Positions 8,674 to 15,591 of a DNA stretch of 37,563 nucleotides are shown piece after piece. Numbering within the stretch: position 1 is the stretch's first letter; every line of letters begins with the position of its first letter. The notes under the pieces are model-generated. The model was not told the DNA's origin and searched no databases. It saw only the letters and a program-made list of their open reading frames with translations. A program made the position numbers and the translations under genes. Source of the DNA: Frankiales bacterium (GTDB lineage Bacteria; Actinomycetota; Actinomycetes; JAFAQI01). The DNA is taken from NCBI GenBank assembly GCA_025980325.1, contig JAICXQ010000019.1, forward strand, positions 1 to 37,563, written 5' to 3'.

Positions 8674-8922
8674 GTGTCGCAGCAAGAGATCCTCGCCGAG
8701 CTGGCGCAGATCGTGAACGAGATCGCCGGCGTACCGGCCGGTGACGTCACCCTCGACAAGAGCTTCGTCGACGACCTCGACGTGGACTCGCTGTCCATGG
8801 TCGAGATCGCCACCGCGGCCGAGGACAAGTTCGGCGTCCGCATCCCGGACGAGGACCTCAAGGACCTCAAGACCGTCGGCGACGCGGTGTCGTTCATCGA
8901 GAAGGCCGGCGTCGCGGCGTGA
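8674..8922 (+). CDS. acpP: Acyl carrier protein
   Basis: Carries growing acyl chains on a 4'-phosphopantetheine arm. 82 residues from GTG, with AAGGAG upstream at good spacing, the only strong ribosome site inside the operon, in keeping with the high ACP amounts cells need. The attachment site is Ser39 in DLDVDSLSMVE. The acidic helix II and the GVRIPDEDLKDLKTVGDAV segment are typical. Its stop overlaps the fabF start (GTGA at 8919-8922). Confidence 0.97.
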   Translation: MSQQEILAELAQIVNEIAGVPAGDVTLDKSFVDDLDVDSLSMVEIATAAEDKFGVRIPDEDLKDLKTVGDAVSFIEKAGVAA

Positions 8923-10154
8923 GAGTTGTCGTCACGGGATTGGGCGCGACGACTCCGCTCGGCGGCGACGTCGCGTCGACGTGGGCCGGCCTGCTCGAGG
9001 CGCGATCCGGTGTCCGCCGGCTCGACGCCGAGTGGGCGGCGCAGCTACCGGTGCGGATCGCCGCGCCGGCAGCGGTCGACCCCGGCGACGTACTCGACCG
9101 GGTCGAGGCGCGCACCCTCGACCGCTCGCAGCAACTCGCCCTCGTCGCGGCGCGCGAAGCGTGGGCCGACGCGGGCTTCTCGGCCGACGCCGGAGTCGAT
9201 CCCGATCGGCTCGCCGTCGTCGTCGCGAGCGGCATCGGCGGCGTGCTGACGTTGCTCACGCAGTACGACGTGCTGCGCGAGCGCGGTGCGCGTCGCGTGT
9301 CACCGCACACCGTGCCGATGCTCATGCCGAACGGCCCGGCCGCGACGGTCGGTCTCGCGCTCATCGCGCGGGCCGGTGTCCACACGCCGGTGTCGGCGTG
9401 CGCGAGCGGCGCGGAGGCGATCGCGCTCGCACTGGACCTGTTGCGTGCCGGTCGGGCAGATGTCGTCGTCGCCGGCGGGACCGAAGCCGCCATCGCGTCG
9501 CTACCGCTCGCCGGCTTCGCCGCGATGCGTGCGCTTTCCACCCGCGACGACGAACCCGAGGCCGCGTCGCGACCGTATGACAAGGCGCGCGACGGGTTCG
9601 TGCTCGGTGAAGGCGCGGCGTTGCTCGTCCTCGAAACCGAGGAGCACGCGCGCAGTCGCGGCGCCCGCGTCTATGCCGAGCTCGCTGGGGCCGGCATCAG
9701 CGCCGACGCGCATCACGTCGCCGCGCCGGAACCGACCGGTGCCGGCGCGGCGCGCGCGCTGTCGTTGGCGATGCGCGACGCGGGCCTGCAACCTCGCGAC
9801 GTCGTACACGTCACCGCGCATGCGACCTCGACACCGCTCGGCGACGTCGCCGAAGCGAGAGCGTTGCGCACCGCGCTCGGCGATGCGGCGAGCACCGTGC
9901 CGGTGACGGCGACGAAGTCGTGCACCGGACACCTGCTCGGCGCCGCCGGCGCATTGGAAGCCGCGGTCACGGTGCTGTCGCTGCACAACGGCGTCGTGCC
10001 GCCGACCCGCAACCTCGACGATCCCGACGACGAGGTCGGGCTCGACGTCGTGCGGTTCGAGCCTCGCGCATTGCCGAAAGGTGGAGCGGCGTTGTCCAAC
10101 TCGTTCGGCTTCGGCGGTCACAACGTGACCCTCGCGTTCAAGGCGGTCGGATGA
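8919..10154 (+). CDS. fabF: Beta-ketoacyl-ACP synthase II
   Basis: Elongating condensing enzyme, 411 residues, the expected length. The catalytic residues are present: Cys161 (VSACASGAEA), His301 (TAHATSTPLGD), Lys333 (TATKSCTGH) and His338 (GHLLGAAGA). The usual HGTGT motif reads HATST here; Gly to Ala and Gly to Ser changes at this site are a deviation, but the histidine is kept. The C-terminal SNSFGFGGHNV motif is intact. GTG start is embedded in the acpP stop and the stop overlaps the accD ATG, so translation is probably coupled. Confidence 0.95.
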   Translation: MRVVVTGLGATTPLGGDVASTWAGLLEARSGVRRLDAEWAAQLPVRIAAPAAVDPGDVLDRVEARTLDRSQQLALVAAREAWADAGFSADAGVDPDRLAVVVASGIGGVLTLLTQYDVLRERGARRVSPHTVPMLMPNGPAATVGLALIARAGVHTPVSACASGAEAIALALDLLRAGRADVVVAGGTEAAIASLPLAGFAAMRALSTRDDEPEAASRPYDKARDGFVLGEGAALLVLETEEHARSRGARVYAELAGAGISADAHHVAAPEPTGAGAARALSLAMRDAGLQPRDVVHVTAHATSTPLGDVAEARALRTALGDAASTVPVTATKSCTGHLLGAAGALEAAVTVLSLHNGVVPPTRNLDDPDDEVGLDVVRFEPRALPKGGAALSNSFGFGGHNVTLAFKAVG

Positions 10155-11620
10155 CACTCGTCGGCTCCGAGCTCGACGTACGCGTTGCGCGGCAACGGGA
10201 TCCGCGCGATCCGTGGTTGCGGCTCGAACAGCTCTGCGACGACCACAGCCTGCGGGTGTTGCACGCGACCGGCGGCAGCGGCGTCGTTACCGCAGTCGGT
10301 CGGATCGGCGGCGGCGAGGTCGTCGTCTTCGCCACTGATCCAACGGTGCAGGGCGGCGCGTTGGGCGCGGACGGTTGTGCGGCGATCGCCGCGGCATACG
10401 GCGTCGCGCTGCGCGAACGGGTGCCGGTCGTCGGTGTCTGGCACTCCGGGGGCGCGCGACTGGCGGAAGGCGTCGCGTCGCTCAACGGCGTCGGCGAGAT
10501 CTTCACCGCGATGACACTTGCGTCCGGTCGGGTGCCGCAGATCTCGGTGGTCCTCGGCCCGGCCGCCGGCGGCGCCGCGTACGGACCCGCGCTCACCGAC
10601 ATCGTGATCCTCGGCCCGCACGGCCGGGTGTTCGTGACCGGCCCCGACGTCGTGCGCAGCGTCACCGGTGAGGACGTGGACATGCTGCGTCTCGGCGGGC
10701 CCGAACCGCACGGCCGCCGCAGCGGAGTGGTGCACGTCGTCAGCGACAGCGACGACGACGCGTTGCTGCGCGCCCGCGAGGCCGTGTCGTTGCTGTCGCA
10801 TCACGGCCATCTCGGCGAGGTCGCCGATCGCCCGCTCGCCGAACTGCTGCCCGAATCGGTGAAGCGCGCGTACGACGTCCGGCCGCTGGTCGACGCGGTC
10901 CTCGACGGGCCCGGGCTCGAACTGCATCCGCGATGGGCCCCGAACATCGTGACGACCCTCGGCCGGTTCGGCGGGCTGGCCGTCGGGGTGCTCGCGAACA
11001 ACCCGCTGCGTCTCGGCGGCTGCCTCGACGCGACCAGCGCGGAGAAGGCCGCGCGGTTCGTCCGGATGTGCGACGCGTTCGGCCTGCCGTTGATCGTGCT
11101 CGTCGACGTGCCCGGCTACCTGCCCGGCGTCGGCCAGGAATGGGACGGCGTCGTACGGCGCGGCGCGAAGCTGCTGCACGCCTTCGCCGAGTCGGTCGTA
11201 CCGCGGGTGACGTTGGTGACCCGCAAGGCGTACGGCGGGGCGTACATCGCGATGAACTCGCGCTCGCTGGGCGCGACCCGCGTGCTCGCGTGGCCGGACG
11301 CGCAGATCGCGGTCATGGGCTCGGTGGCGGCGGTCCGGATCCTGCATCGCCGCCGGCTCGCCGAGGTGCCGGCCGAGCAGGTACCGGAGTTGGAGCAGCA
11401 ACTCGCGGTCGAGCACGACCAGATCTCCGGCGGGCTCGACCGGGCAGTCGAACTGGGTGTGGTCGACGAGATCGTGACCCCGGACCGGACCCGTCGCGCG
11501 ATCGCGGCGGCGCTGAGTTCGGCCTCCGGCGGGTCGCCCGACGGGGCGCTTGGAGCCGCGCGGGGCGGGTCGCGGGACGCGGCGCGCCGGCGGGGCCGGC
11601 ACGGCAACATCCCCCTCTGA
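10151..11620 (+). CDS. accD: Acyl-CoA carboxylase carboxyltransferase (beta) subunit
   Basis: 489 residues. Transfers CO2 from carboxybiotin to acetyl- or propionyl-CoA. Both crotonase-like halves are recognisable: SGGARLAEG and GPAAGGAAYGPAL in the N-domain, then the C-domain with LVDVPGYLPGVGQEWDGV and RKAYGGAYIAMNS. The last about 30 residues are a Gly/Arg-rich tail (GGSRDAARRRGRHGN). It ends the fab operon, as accD6 ends the fabD-acpM-kasA-kasB operon of mycobacteria, so it is probably the subunit that feeds malonyl-CoA to fatty-acid synthesis. The biotin carboxylase/BCCP alpha subunit is not in the window. ATG overlaps the fabF stop. Confidence 0.93.
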   Translation: MTLVGSELDVRVARQRDPRDPWLRLEQLCDDHSLRVLHATGGSGVVTAVGRIGGGEVVVFATDPTVQGGALGADGCAAIAAAYGVALRERVPVVGVWHSGGARLAEGVASLNGVGEIFTAMTLASGRVPQISVVLGPAAGGAAYGPALTDIVILGPHGRVFVTGPDVVRSVTGEDVDMLRLGGPEPHGRRSGVVHVVSDSDDDALLRAREAVSLLSHHGHLGEVADRPLAELLPESVKRAYDVRPLVDAVLDGPGLELHPRWAPNIVTTLGRFGGLAVGVLANNPLRLGGCLDATSAEKAARFVRMCDAFGLPLIVLVDVPGYLPGVGQEWDGVVRRGAKLLHAFAESVVPRVTLVTRKAYGGAYIAMNSRSLGATRVLAWPDAQIAVMGSVAAVRILHRRRLAEVPAEQVPELEQQLAVEHDQISGGLDRAVELGVVDEIVTPDRTRRAIAAALSSASGGSPDGALGAARGGSRDAARRRGRHGNIPL

Positions 11621-11707
11621 CGAGGCATGCCGGCGCTCTCTGTTCGTCGGCGGTTACGGCGCGTAAGGGCCGCGGGTGCACGTTTTCGGCGCCCAAGCCG
11701 CTGGCGA

Positions 11708-11719
11708 CTTGACGTCAAG
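11708..11719. promoter_or_regulatory. 12-bp perfect palindrome, operator candidate
   Basis: CTTGACGTCAAG is self-complementary over 12 bp and lies in the 192-nt gap between accD and the next gene. The core TGACGTCA is a plausible dimer binding site; the regulator is unknown. Confidence 0.25.
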
Positions 11720-11769
11720 CGTCGGAGAGGTTGGGGGTCCGGAAAACAGGTGCGCAGCGCCCCGGTTGC

Positions 11770-11797
11770 CGAGCCGTCGCGTCAACGACTCGGCTCG
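11770..11797. promoter_or_regulatory. Inverted repeat over the -35 region of the next gene
   Basis: CGAGCCG (11770-11776) pairs with CGGCTCG (11791-11797), with three further inner pairs after a 2-nt bulge. It ends 3 nt before the TAGATT -10 box, so it covers where a -35 element would be. It could be an operator, or a weak terminator of the fab operon. Confidence 0.3.
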
Positions 11798-11800
11798 CGC

Positions 11801-11806
11801 TAGATT
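11801..11806 (+). promoter_or_regulatory. -10 box TAGATT of a leaderless gene
   Basis: TAGATT is followed by 6 nt and then the GTG at 11813. No Shine-Dalgarno is present, so transcription is expected to start at the GTG itself. Confidence 0.5.
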
Positions 11807-11812
11807 CGCGCC

Positions 11813-12013
11813 GTGCGCACCTCGGTCTTGTTGCCAGTCGGCGCGGCCCTGGGGCTCATCGGCTTCGTGGCGCTCGCCGTCGAGGGTCTGCGCGTGGCGA
11901 TCGGCGACACCTCGCTGTCCGGCTGGCAGGCCGCCGTACCGTGGGCCGGCCTCGGCCTGCTGGCGCTCGGCGCCGTCGTCCTCGTGGTCGCGCTGCTCGC
12001 CGACGAGGAGTAA
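11813..12013 (+). CDS. Two-pass small membrane protein
   Basis: 66 residues with two hydrophobic segments (VLLPVGAALGLIGFVALAV, and VPWAGLGLLALGAVVLVVAL) joined by a loop of about 18 residues, ending ADEE. No family recognised. There is no ribosome-binding site; a TAGATT box 6 nt before the GTG suggests a leaderless transcript. It follows accD but is separated by 192 nt with palindromes, so it is probably its own unit. Confidence 0.65.
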   Translation: MRTSVLLPVGAALGLIGFVALAVEGLRVAIGDTSLSGWQAAVPWAGLGLLALGAVVLVVALLADEE

Positions 12014-12062
12014 TCCGGCAGCGGCTGGGCCGCGGTCACAAGCCTTTGCCCGGATCTTTGTG

Positions 12063-12091
12063 GTTTACCCCCGTTTTGTGCGGCTATGTCC
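12063..12091 (+). promoter_or_regulatory. Candidate SigB/SigF-type promoter, copy 2 of a shared 13-mer
   Basis: GTTT (12063-12066), 15 nt, GGCTAT (12082-12087). The 13-mer TGCGGCTATGTCC at 12079-12091 is identical to 3142-3154. The expected start near 12094 lies about 70 nt before the secreted-protein gene. Confidence 0.4.
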
Positions 12092-12162
12092 CGCTTGGCA
12101 TCTTTGCCTTACCAGTTGCCGGGGGCGCAGGCCCGGCCCAATCGAAGGGGATGGGAATACGG

Positions 12163-12807
12163 GTGACACGACGCTGGGCAGTAGGAGCAGCCGTCGCAAC
12201 AATGCTGGCTGCCGCTAGCGGCTACGGTGCGTACGCCGGCACCGCGGCCGGACGGCCGATCGACTCGTCGGTGACGCTGTGCGGTACCGGCTCGATGGGC
12301 CAAGACATCCAGGAAGGCGCGAGCAGCCAGGACCATCCGGCCTCGTCGTCGTTCATGGCGAACGAGGAGACCGCCGGCACGCAGTGCAACAGCGACAACA
12401 GCACGGCCGGAACCGACAGCTGGACGATCGACCACTCGAACGTCAACCTCGACACCGAGCGCGGCACCGAGCACGGCATCTTCCAGCGCTCGAACGGCGC
12501 ACCGCCGGCGGGGTTCAACGGGCACATCACCGACTACGACCACCAGGCGGGTGGCGACCCGTGTGTCGACGCAGCCGGTCGCACGGTGTACTACCTGAGC
12601 GGCAAAGAGACCGACTCCAACTGCCCGCCGAGCTTCGGCCCGGTCGGCAACTTCAACACCCACGGTGGCGCGGCCACCGGCACGCACTTCCGCGGCAACT
12701 ACGGCACGATCATCTTCCAGCAGAACAGCAGCAACGGTAACCACAACTGCGACGTCGGTTCGCAGATGTACTGCATCCAGGTCGACCTCGTTGGCCAGAC
12801 CAACTAG
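12163..12807 (+). CDS. Secreted Cys-containing protein, unknown function
   Basis: 214 residues. A signal peptide is evident: VTRRWAVGAAVATMLAAASG followed by YGAYAG, probably cleaved near AGTAAG. The mature part is polar and rich in Asn, Gly, Thr and Ser, and six cysteines (in CGTGSM, QCNSD, PCVDA, NCPPS, NCDVG, YCIQV) could form three disulfides. No domain recognised. GTG at 12163 is chosen over the in-frame ATG at 12151, because the purine-rich AAGGGG abuts that ATG with no spacing; both are possible. A stress-sigma-like promoter lies upstream. Confidence 0.65.
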   Translation: MTRRWAVGAAVATMLAAASGYGAYAGTAAGRPIDSSVTLCGTGSMGQDIQEGASSQDHPASSSFMANEETAGTQCNSDNSTAGTDSWTIDHSNVNLDTERGTEHGIFQRSNGAPPAGFNGHITDYDHQAGGDPCVDAAGRTVYYLSGKETDSNCPPSFGPVGNFNTHGGAATGTHFRGNYGTIIFQQNSSNGNHNCDVGSQMYCIQVDLVGQTN

Positions 12808-12823
12808 GTAGCCCGCTTCGCCT

Positions 12824-12861
12824 GCGCTGGCTGTCGTTACCCGGCGGACGACAGCCAGCGC
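12824..12861. terminator. Bidirectional terminator, 14-bp perfect stem
   Basis: GCGCTGGCTGTCGT (12824-12837) pairs perfectly with ACGACAGCCAGCGC (12848-12861) around a 10-nt loop, between convergent genes. The right arm includes the last codons of the DUF3145 gene. Confidence 0.7.
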
Positions 12862-13364
12862 ACCGGCGTGCCATCGCCGGCCAGCCGGTACGGCTCGAGT
12901 TCGACGTCCCAGGGCGCGCCGAGCAGCCGGTCGAGCGCGTGCCGCAACGTCGGCAAGTCCTCGACCGTCGCGATGACGTGGCGCAGCCGGTCCTCTTGCA
13001 CCAGGACGTCGCCGTTGCCGCTCATCGCCGACCGGAACACGCCGAGGTCCGGCGTCATCGCATAGCGCTCGCCGTCACAGCCCGCGCTGGGCTCCTCGGT
13101 CACCTCGCAGCGGACCAACGGCCAGTCGCGCATCGCCGCCGCCAGCCGCCCCGCCGTACCGGGCGCGCCGCGCCAGCCGGTCTGCGCCCGCAGGCAGCCG
13201 GGAGCGACCGGCTGCGGCTCCCAGTCGAGCCGGACCGGAATGCCGAGGACACCGGCAACCGCCCATTCCACGTGCGGCCGCAGGGCCGGCGGGCAGGAGT
13301 GGACGAACAGCACACCGCGTGCGGTCGCCGCAGCGCCGTTCTGCGCCATGCCTCTGTCGGCCAT
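12837..13364 (-). CDS. DUF3145 family protein
   Basis: 175 residues. Matches the DUF3145 family of actinobacteria, with the segments RGVLFVHSCPPALRPHVEWA, VAGVLGIPVRLDW, GTAGRLAAAMRDW, MTPDLGVFRSAMSGNGD and the C-terminal GDGTPVRWLSS. The function is not known. In Streptomyces the DUF3145 gene also lies next to fabF, so its position near the fab operon is conserved and suggests a link to lipid or envelope metabolism (inference). ATG at 13364 is chosen because GGAGG precedes it by 8 nt; the upstream ATG at 13379 overlaps that site. Confidence 0.88.
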   Translation of the reverse strand: MADRGMAQNGAAATARGVLFVHSCPPALRPHVEWAVAGVLGIPVRLDWEPQPVAPGCLRAQTGWRGAPGTAGRLAAAMRDWPLVRCEVTEEPSAGCDGERYAMTPDLGVFRSAMSGNGDVLVQEDRLRHVIATVEDLPTLRHALDRLLGAPWDVELEPYRLAGDGTPVRWLSSAG

Positions 13365-13450
13365 CGCAGGGACCTCCATCGTCGTCGAGGGTCGGCTTCC
13401 CCACCGGCCTCGCGACGCCCTCGGGGGTCAACCCGTGACGGCGTACTCAC

Positions 13451-14371
13451 TCATTGTGCACCATCTGTCACTCCAGCACCAGCATTCACGTGCTCGAGCT
13501 CCTCGCGCGGCTCGCGCGCCTGGAGCTCGAGCACGACCGGCGACCGGTCGAGGCTGACGATGCCCCAGAGCAGCAGCAGGATGCCCAGCGCCTGGAACGT
13601 CAGGCCGGCGATCGAGGTGTCCACGGACTCGTTGAACGCGAACACGCCGATGCAGACCGCGATCGCCGGCTCCATCGCGTCCATGACCGGCACGCTTGCC
13701 GGCAGCGGCCCGGCCTGGAACGCGCTCTGCTGCACGACCGCACCCAGGATCGCGACGACCGCCATCGCGTACGGCTGCCAGGACGTGAAGAACGTCGCCG
13801 CGCCCTGACCGAGCAGGTGGGTCGAGGCCTTCGTCAGCGCGGCCAGCAGCCCGAACGCCGCGCCCGCCGCCAGCCCGTACGCCGACGCCCGCGCGGTGCC
13901 GCGAAGGAGGCCGCCCACGATCACGCCGAGGGTCATGAGGCCGCCGACCGCGATCAGGATGAGCACCCACCGGACCCAGGTCGTCTGCGGCACGCCGTCG
14001 CTCGGGGACGCGCCGACCAGGAACGCGGCCAGCCCGGCCGCGACGGCGACGGTGCCGGACCACTCGCGCGTGCCCATCCGCCGGCCGCGCAGCCGGACGG
14101 CGAGGGGGATCGCGAACAACAGCCCGGTCACCGCGAGCGGCTGCACCAGCGCCAGCGGCCCGAACGCCAGGGCCAGCGCCTGCAGGCCGAAGGAGAAGAA
14201 GTCGCCGGCGATACCCAGCAGCCAGCGCGGCCGGTGCGCCAGACCGAACAACAGCCGGAACGACAGGGAGTCCTCGCTCGGCGCCTCGCGGGCCGCGCTC
14301 TGCTGCAACACGGACCCGACGGCGAACGTGCAACCGGCCGCGATCGCGGCAACCACGGACAGGGCCAGCAC
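13451..14371 (-). CDS. DMT-superfamily (EamA-like) membrane protein A
   Basis: 306 residues, about nine or ten hydrophobic segments, with an exported-looking N-terminus (MLALSVVAAIAAGCTFAVGS). Internal halves resemble the EamA/DMT transporter fold, and motifs such as SWQPY and MEPAIAVCIGVFAFNESVDT are shared with the divergent neighbour. The hydrophilic C-terminal tail is about 30 residues. The substrate cannot be inferred. Start is GTG at 14371. It is paralogous to, and divergent from, the gene at 14463, with a 91-nt shared promoter region. Confidence 0.82.
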   Translation of the reverse strand: MLALSVVAAIAAGCTFAVGSVLQQSAAREAPSEDSLSFRLLFGLAHRPRWLLGIAGDFFSFGLQALALAFGPLALVQPLAVTGLLFAIPLAVRLRGRRMGTREWSGTVAVAAGLAAFLVGASPSDGVPQTTWVRWVLILIAVGGLMTLGVIVGGLLRGTARASAYGLAAGAAFGLLAALTKASTHLLGQGAATFFTSWQPYAMAVVAILGAVVQQSAFQAGPLPASVPVMDAMEPAIAVCIGVFAFNESVDTSIAGLTFQALGILLLLWGIVSLDRSPVVLELQAREPREELEHVNAGAGVTDGAQ

Positions 14372-14462
14372 GTGCAGTCGACTCCGCTTCGTCGTTCTTC
14401 AGGTCAGGTGCCTAGTCTGCCAACACAGAAGGGTTGCCCCCTCGGAAGGAACCGTCACCTCC

Positions 14463-15383
14463 ATGGTGCTGCTGCTCGCGTTCGCCGCGTCGCTCTGCTT
14501 TGCGGCGGCGTACGTGTTGCAGTATCACGAAGCGCACGAGGCGCCGCGCGGGCTTTTCCTGTCCCCCCGCCTCTTGGTCGAGCTCTCGAAACACAAGATC
14601 TGGGTCGGCGGCATCGCCGCGATGATCATCGGCGACCTGCTCCAGGCCGCCGCACTCGGCAACGGCAGCCTCGCCGTCGTCGAACCGGTGCTGACCACGA
14701 GCCTGCTCTTCGCGCTGCCGCTGTCGGCCGCGTGGCGGCGCGAGTACCTGCGCCGGGTCGAATGGATCGGCGCCCTGATGGTGAGCGCCGGCCTGGGTCT
14801 GTTGCTCGGCGTCGGGTCGCCGTCGAGCGGCGCCTCCGACATGCCGATGTTCCAGTGGATCCTGGTGACGCTGGCCGCGTGGGGGCTGTCGCTGTCGCTG
14901 GTCTCGGCCGGCCTGCGGATGCCCTCGCCGTCGCATCGGGCCGCGTTGATCGGCGGCGCGGCCGGCGTGCTGTTCGGCCTGCAGGACGCGCTCACGCGGT
15001 ACTGCCTGCACTGGTTCGGCAAAGACTTCCCGCACCTCGCGATGTCGTGGCAGCCGTACGTGCTCATCGTGACCGCGCTCTACGGGTTGACGTTGACGCA
15101 GTCGGCGTACGAGGCGGGCTCGCTGTCGGCGGCGCTGCCGCCGATGGCGGTCGGCGAGCCGATCATCGGCATCCTCATCGGCATCGTCGCGCTGAACGAG
15201 ACGTTCGACACCTCGCTCACGTCGCTGCCGTGGGAGGCGTTCGGTGCGGCGGTGATGGTCATCGGTGCGTGGCTGCTGGCCCGCTCGCCACTGGTGTGCG
15301 GTCCGGCCGGGCCGCCGGCGACCGAGCAACTCAGCCATCTGTTGCACCGCGAACGGGCCGGCTCGGCCGCCGACGTACCCTGA
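14463..15383 (+). CDS. DMT-superfamily (EamA-like) membrane protein B
   Basis: 306 residues, the same length as the divergent paralogue. It is multi-pass (VLLLAFAASLCFAAAYVLQ at the start). Shared motifs: SWQPY, QSAYEAG (QSAFQAG in the partner) and GEPIIGILIGIVALNETFDT. The C-terminal tail is hydrophilic (TEQLSHLLHRERAG). ATG follows GGAAGGA at about 11-nt spacing. Equal length, similar sequence and shared promoter region suggest an old duplication, possibly a two-component transporter (inference). Its stop region carries the -10 box of the next gene. Confidence 0.82.
   Translation: MVLLLAFAASLCFAAAYVLQYHEAHEAPRGLFLSPRLLVELSKHKIWVGGIAAMIIGDLLQAAALGNGSLAVVEPVLTTSLLFALPLSAAWRREYLRRVEWIGALMVSAGLGLLLGVGSPSSGASDMPMFQWILVTLAAWGLSLSLVSAGLRMPSPSHRAALIGGAAGVLFGLQDALTRYCLHWFGKDFPHLAMSWQPYVLIVTALYGLTLTQSAYEAGSLSAALPPMAVGEPIIGILIGIVALNETFDTSLTSLPWEAFGAAVMVIGAWLLARSPLVCGPAGPPATEQLSHLLHRERAGSAADVP
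15376..15381 (+). promoter_or_regulatory. -10 box TACCCT of a leaderless gene
   Basis: TACCCT overlaps the first base of the upstream stop codon and is 6 nt before the GTG at 15388. Confidence 0.45.
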
Positions 15384-15387
15384 GCCG

Positions 15388-15582
15388 GTGCAGGTCCGGC
15401 TCCACAATCCCAAGCGCGACGTCGAGATGACGGGTCCGCTGCGGGTGACCGAACTGGTGCGATCGCTCGGGCTCAACCGCGAGTCGGTCCTCGTCATTCG
15501 CGGCGACAGCCTGGTGACGCATGACGAGACGTTGCACGACGACGACGTCGTCGAGATCCGGCCCGTCATCAGCGGTGGGTGA
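15388..15582 (+). CDS. TtuB-like ubiquitin-fold sulfur carrier (MoaD/ThiS family)
   Basis: 64 residues ending in the Gly-Gly tail (EIRPVISGG) that is adenylated and thiocarboxylated in this family. The beta-grasp pattern is visible: VRLHNPKRD, TELVRSLGL, SVLVIRGDSLV, DDDVVEIRP. Thermus TtuB is nearly the same length and donates sulfur to TtuA for thiolation of tRNA T54. A TtuA-like gene starts 9 nt downstream, so the pair very likely forms a tRNA 2-thiolation module. The activating E1-like enzyme and sulfur donor must be elsewhere. There is no Shine-Dalgarno; a TACCCT box 6 nt before GTG suggests leaderless transcription. Confidence 0.85.
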   Translation: MQVRLHNPKRDVEMTGPLRVTELVRSLGLNRESVLVIRGDSLVTHDETLHDDDVVEIRPVISGG

Positions 15583-15591
15583 GTCGGTCTC

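Noticed and set aside
11628-11804. 58-codon Arg-rich frame from an ATG after accD
   Set aside because: No ribosome site, no good promoter, Arg-rich composition and overlap with palindromes; probably noncoding.
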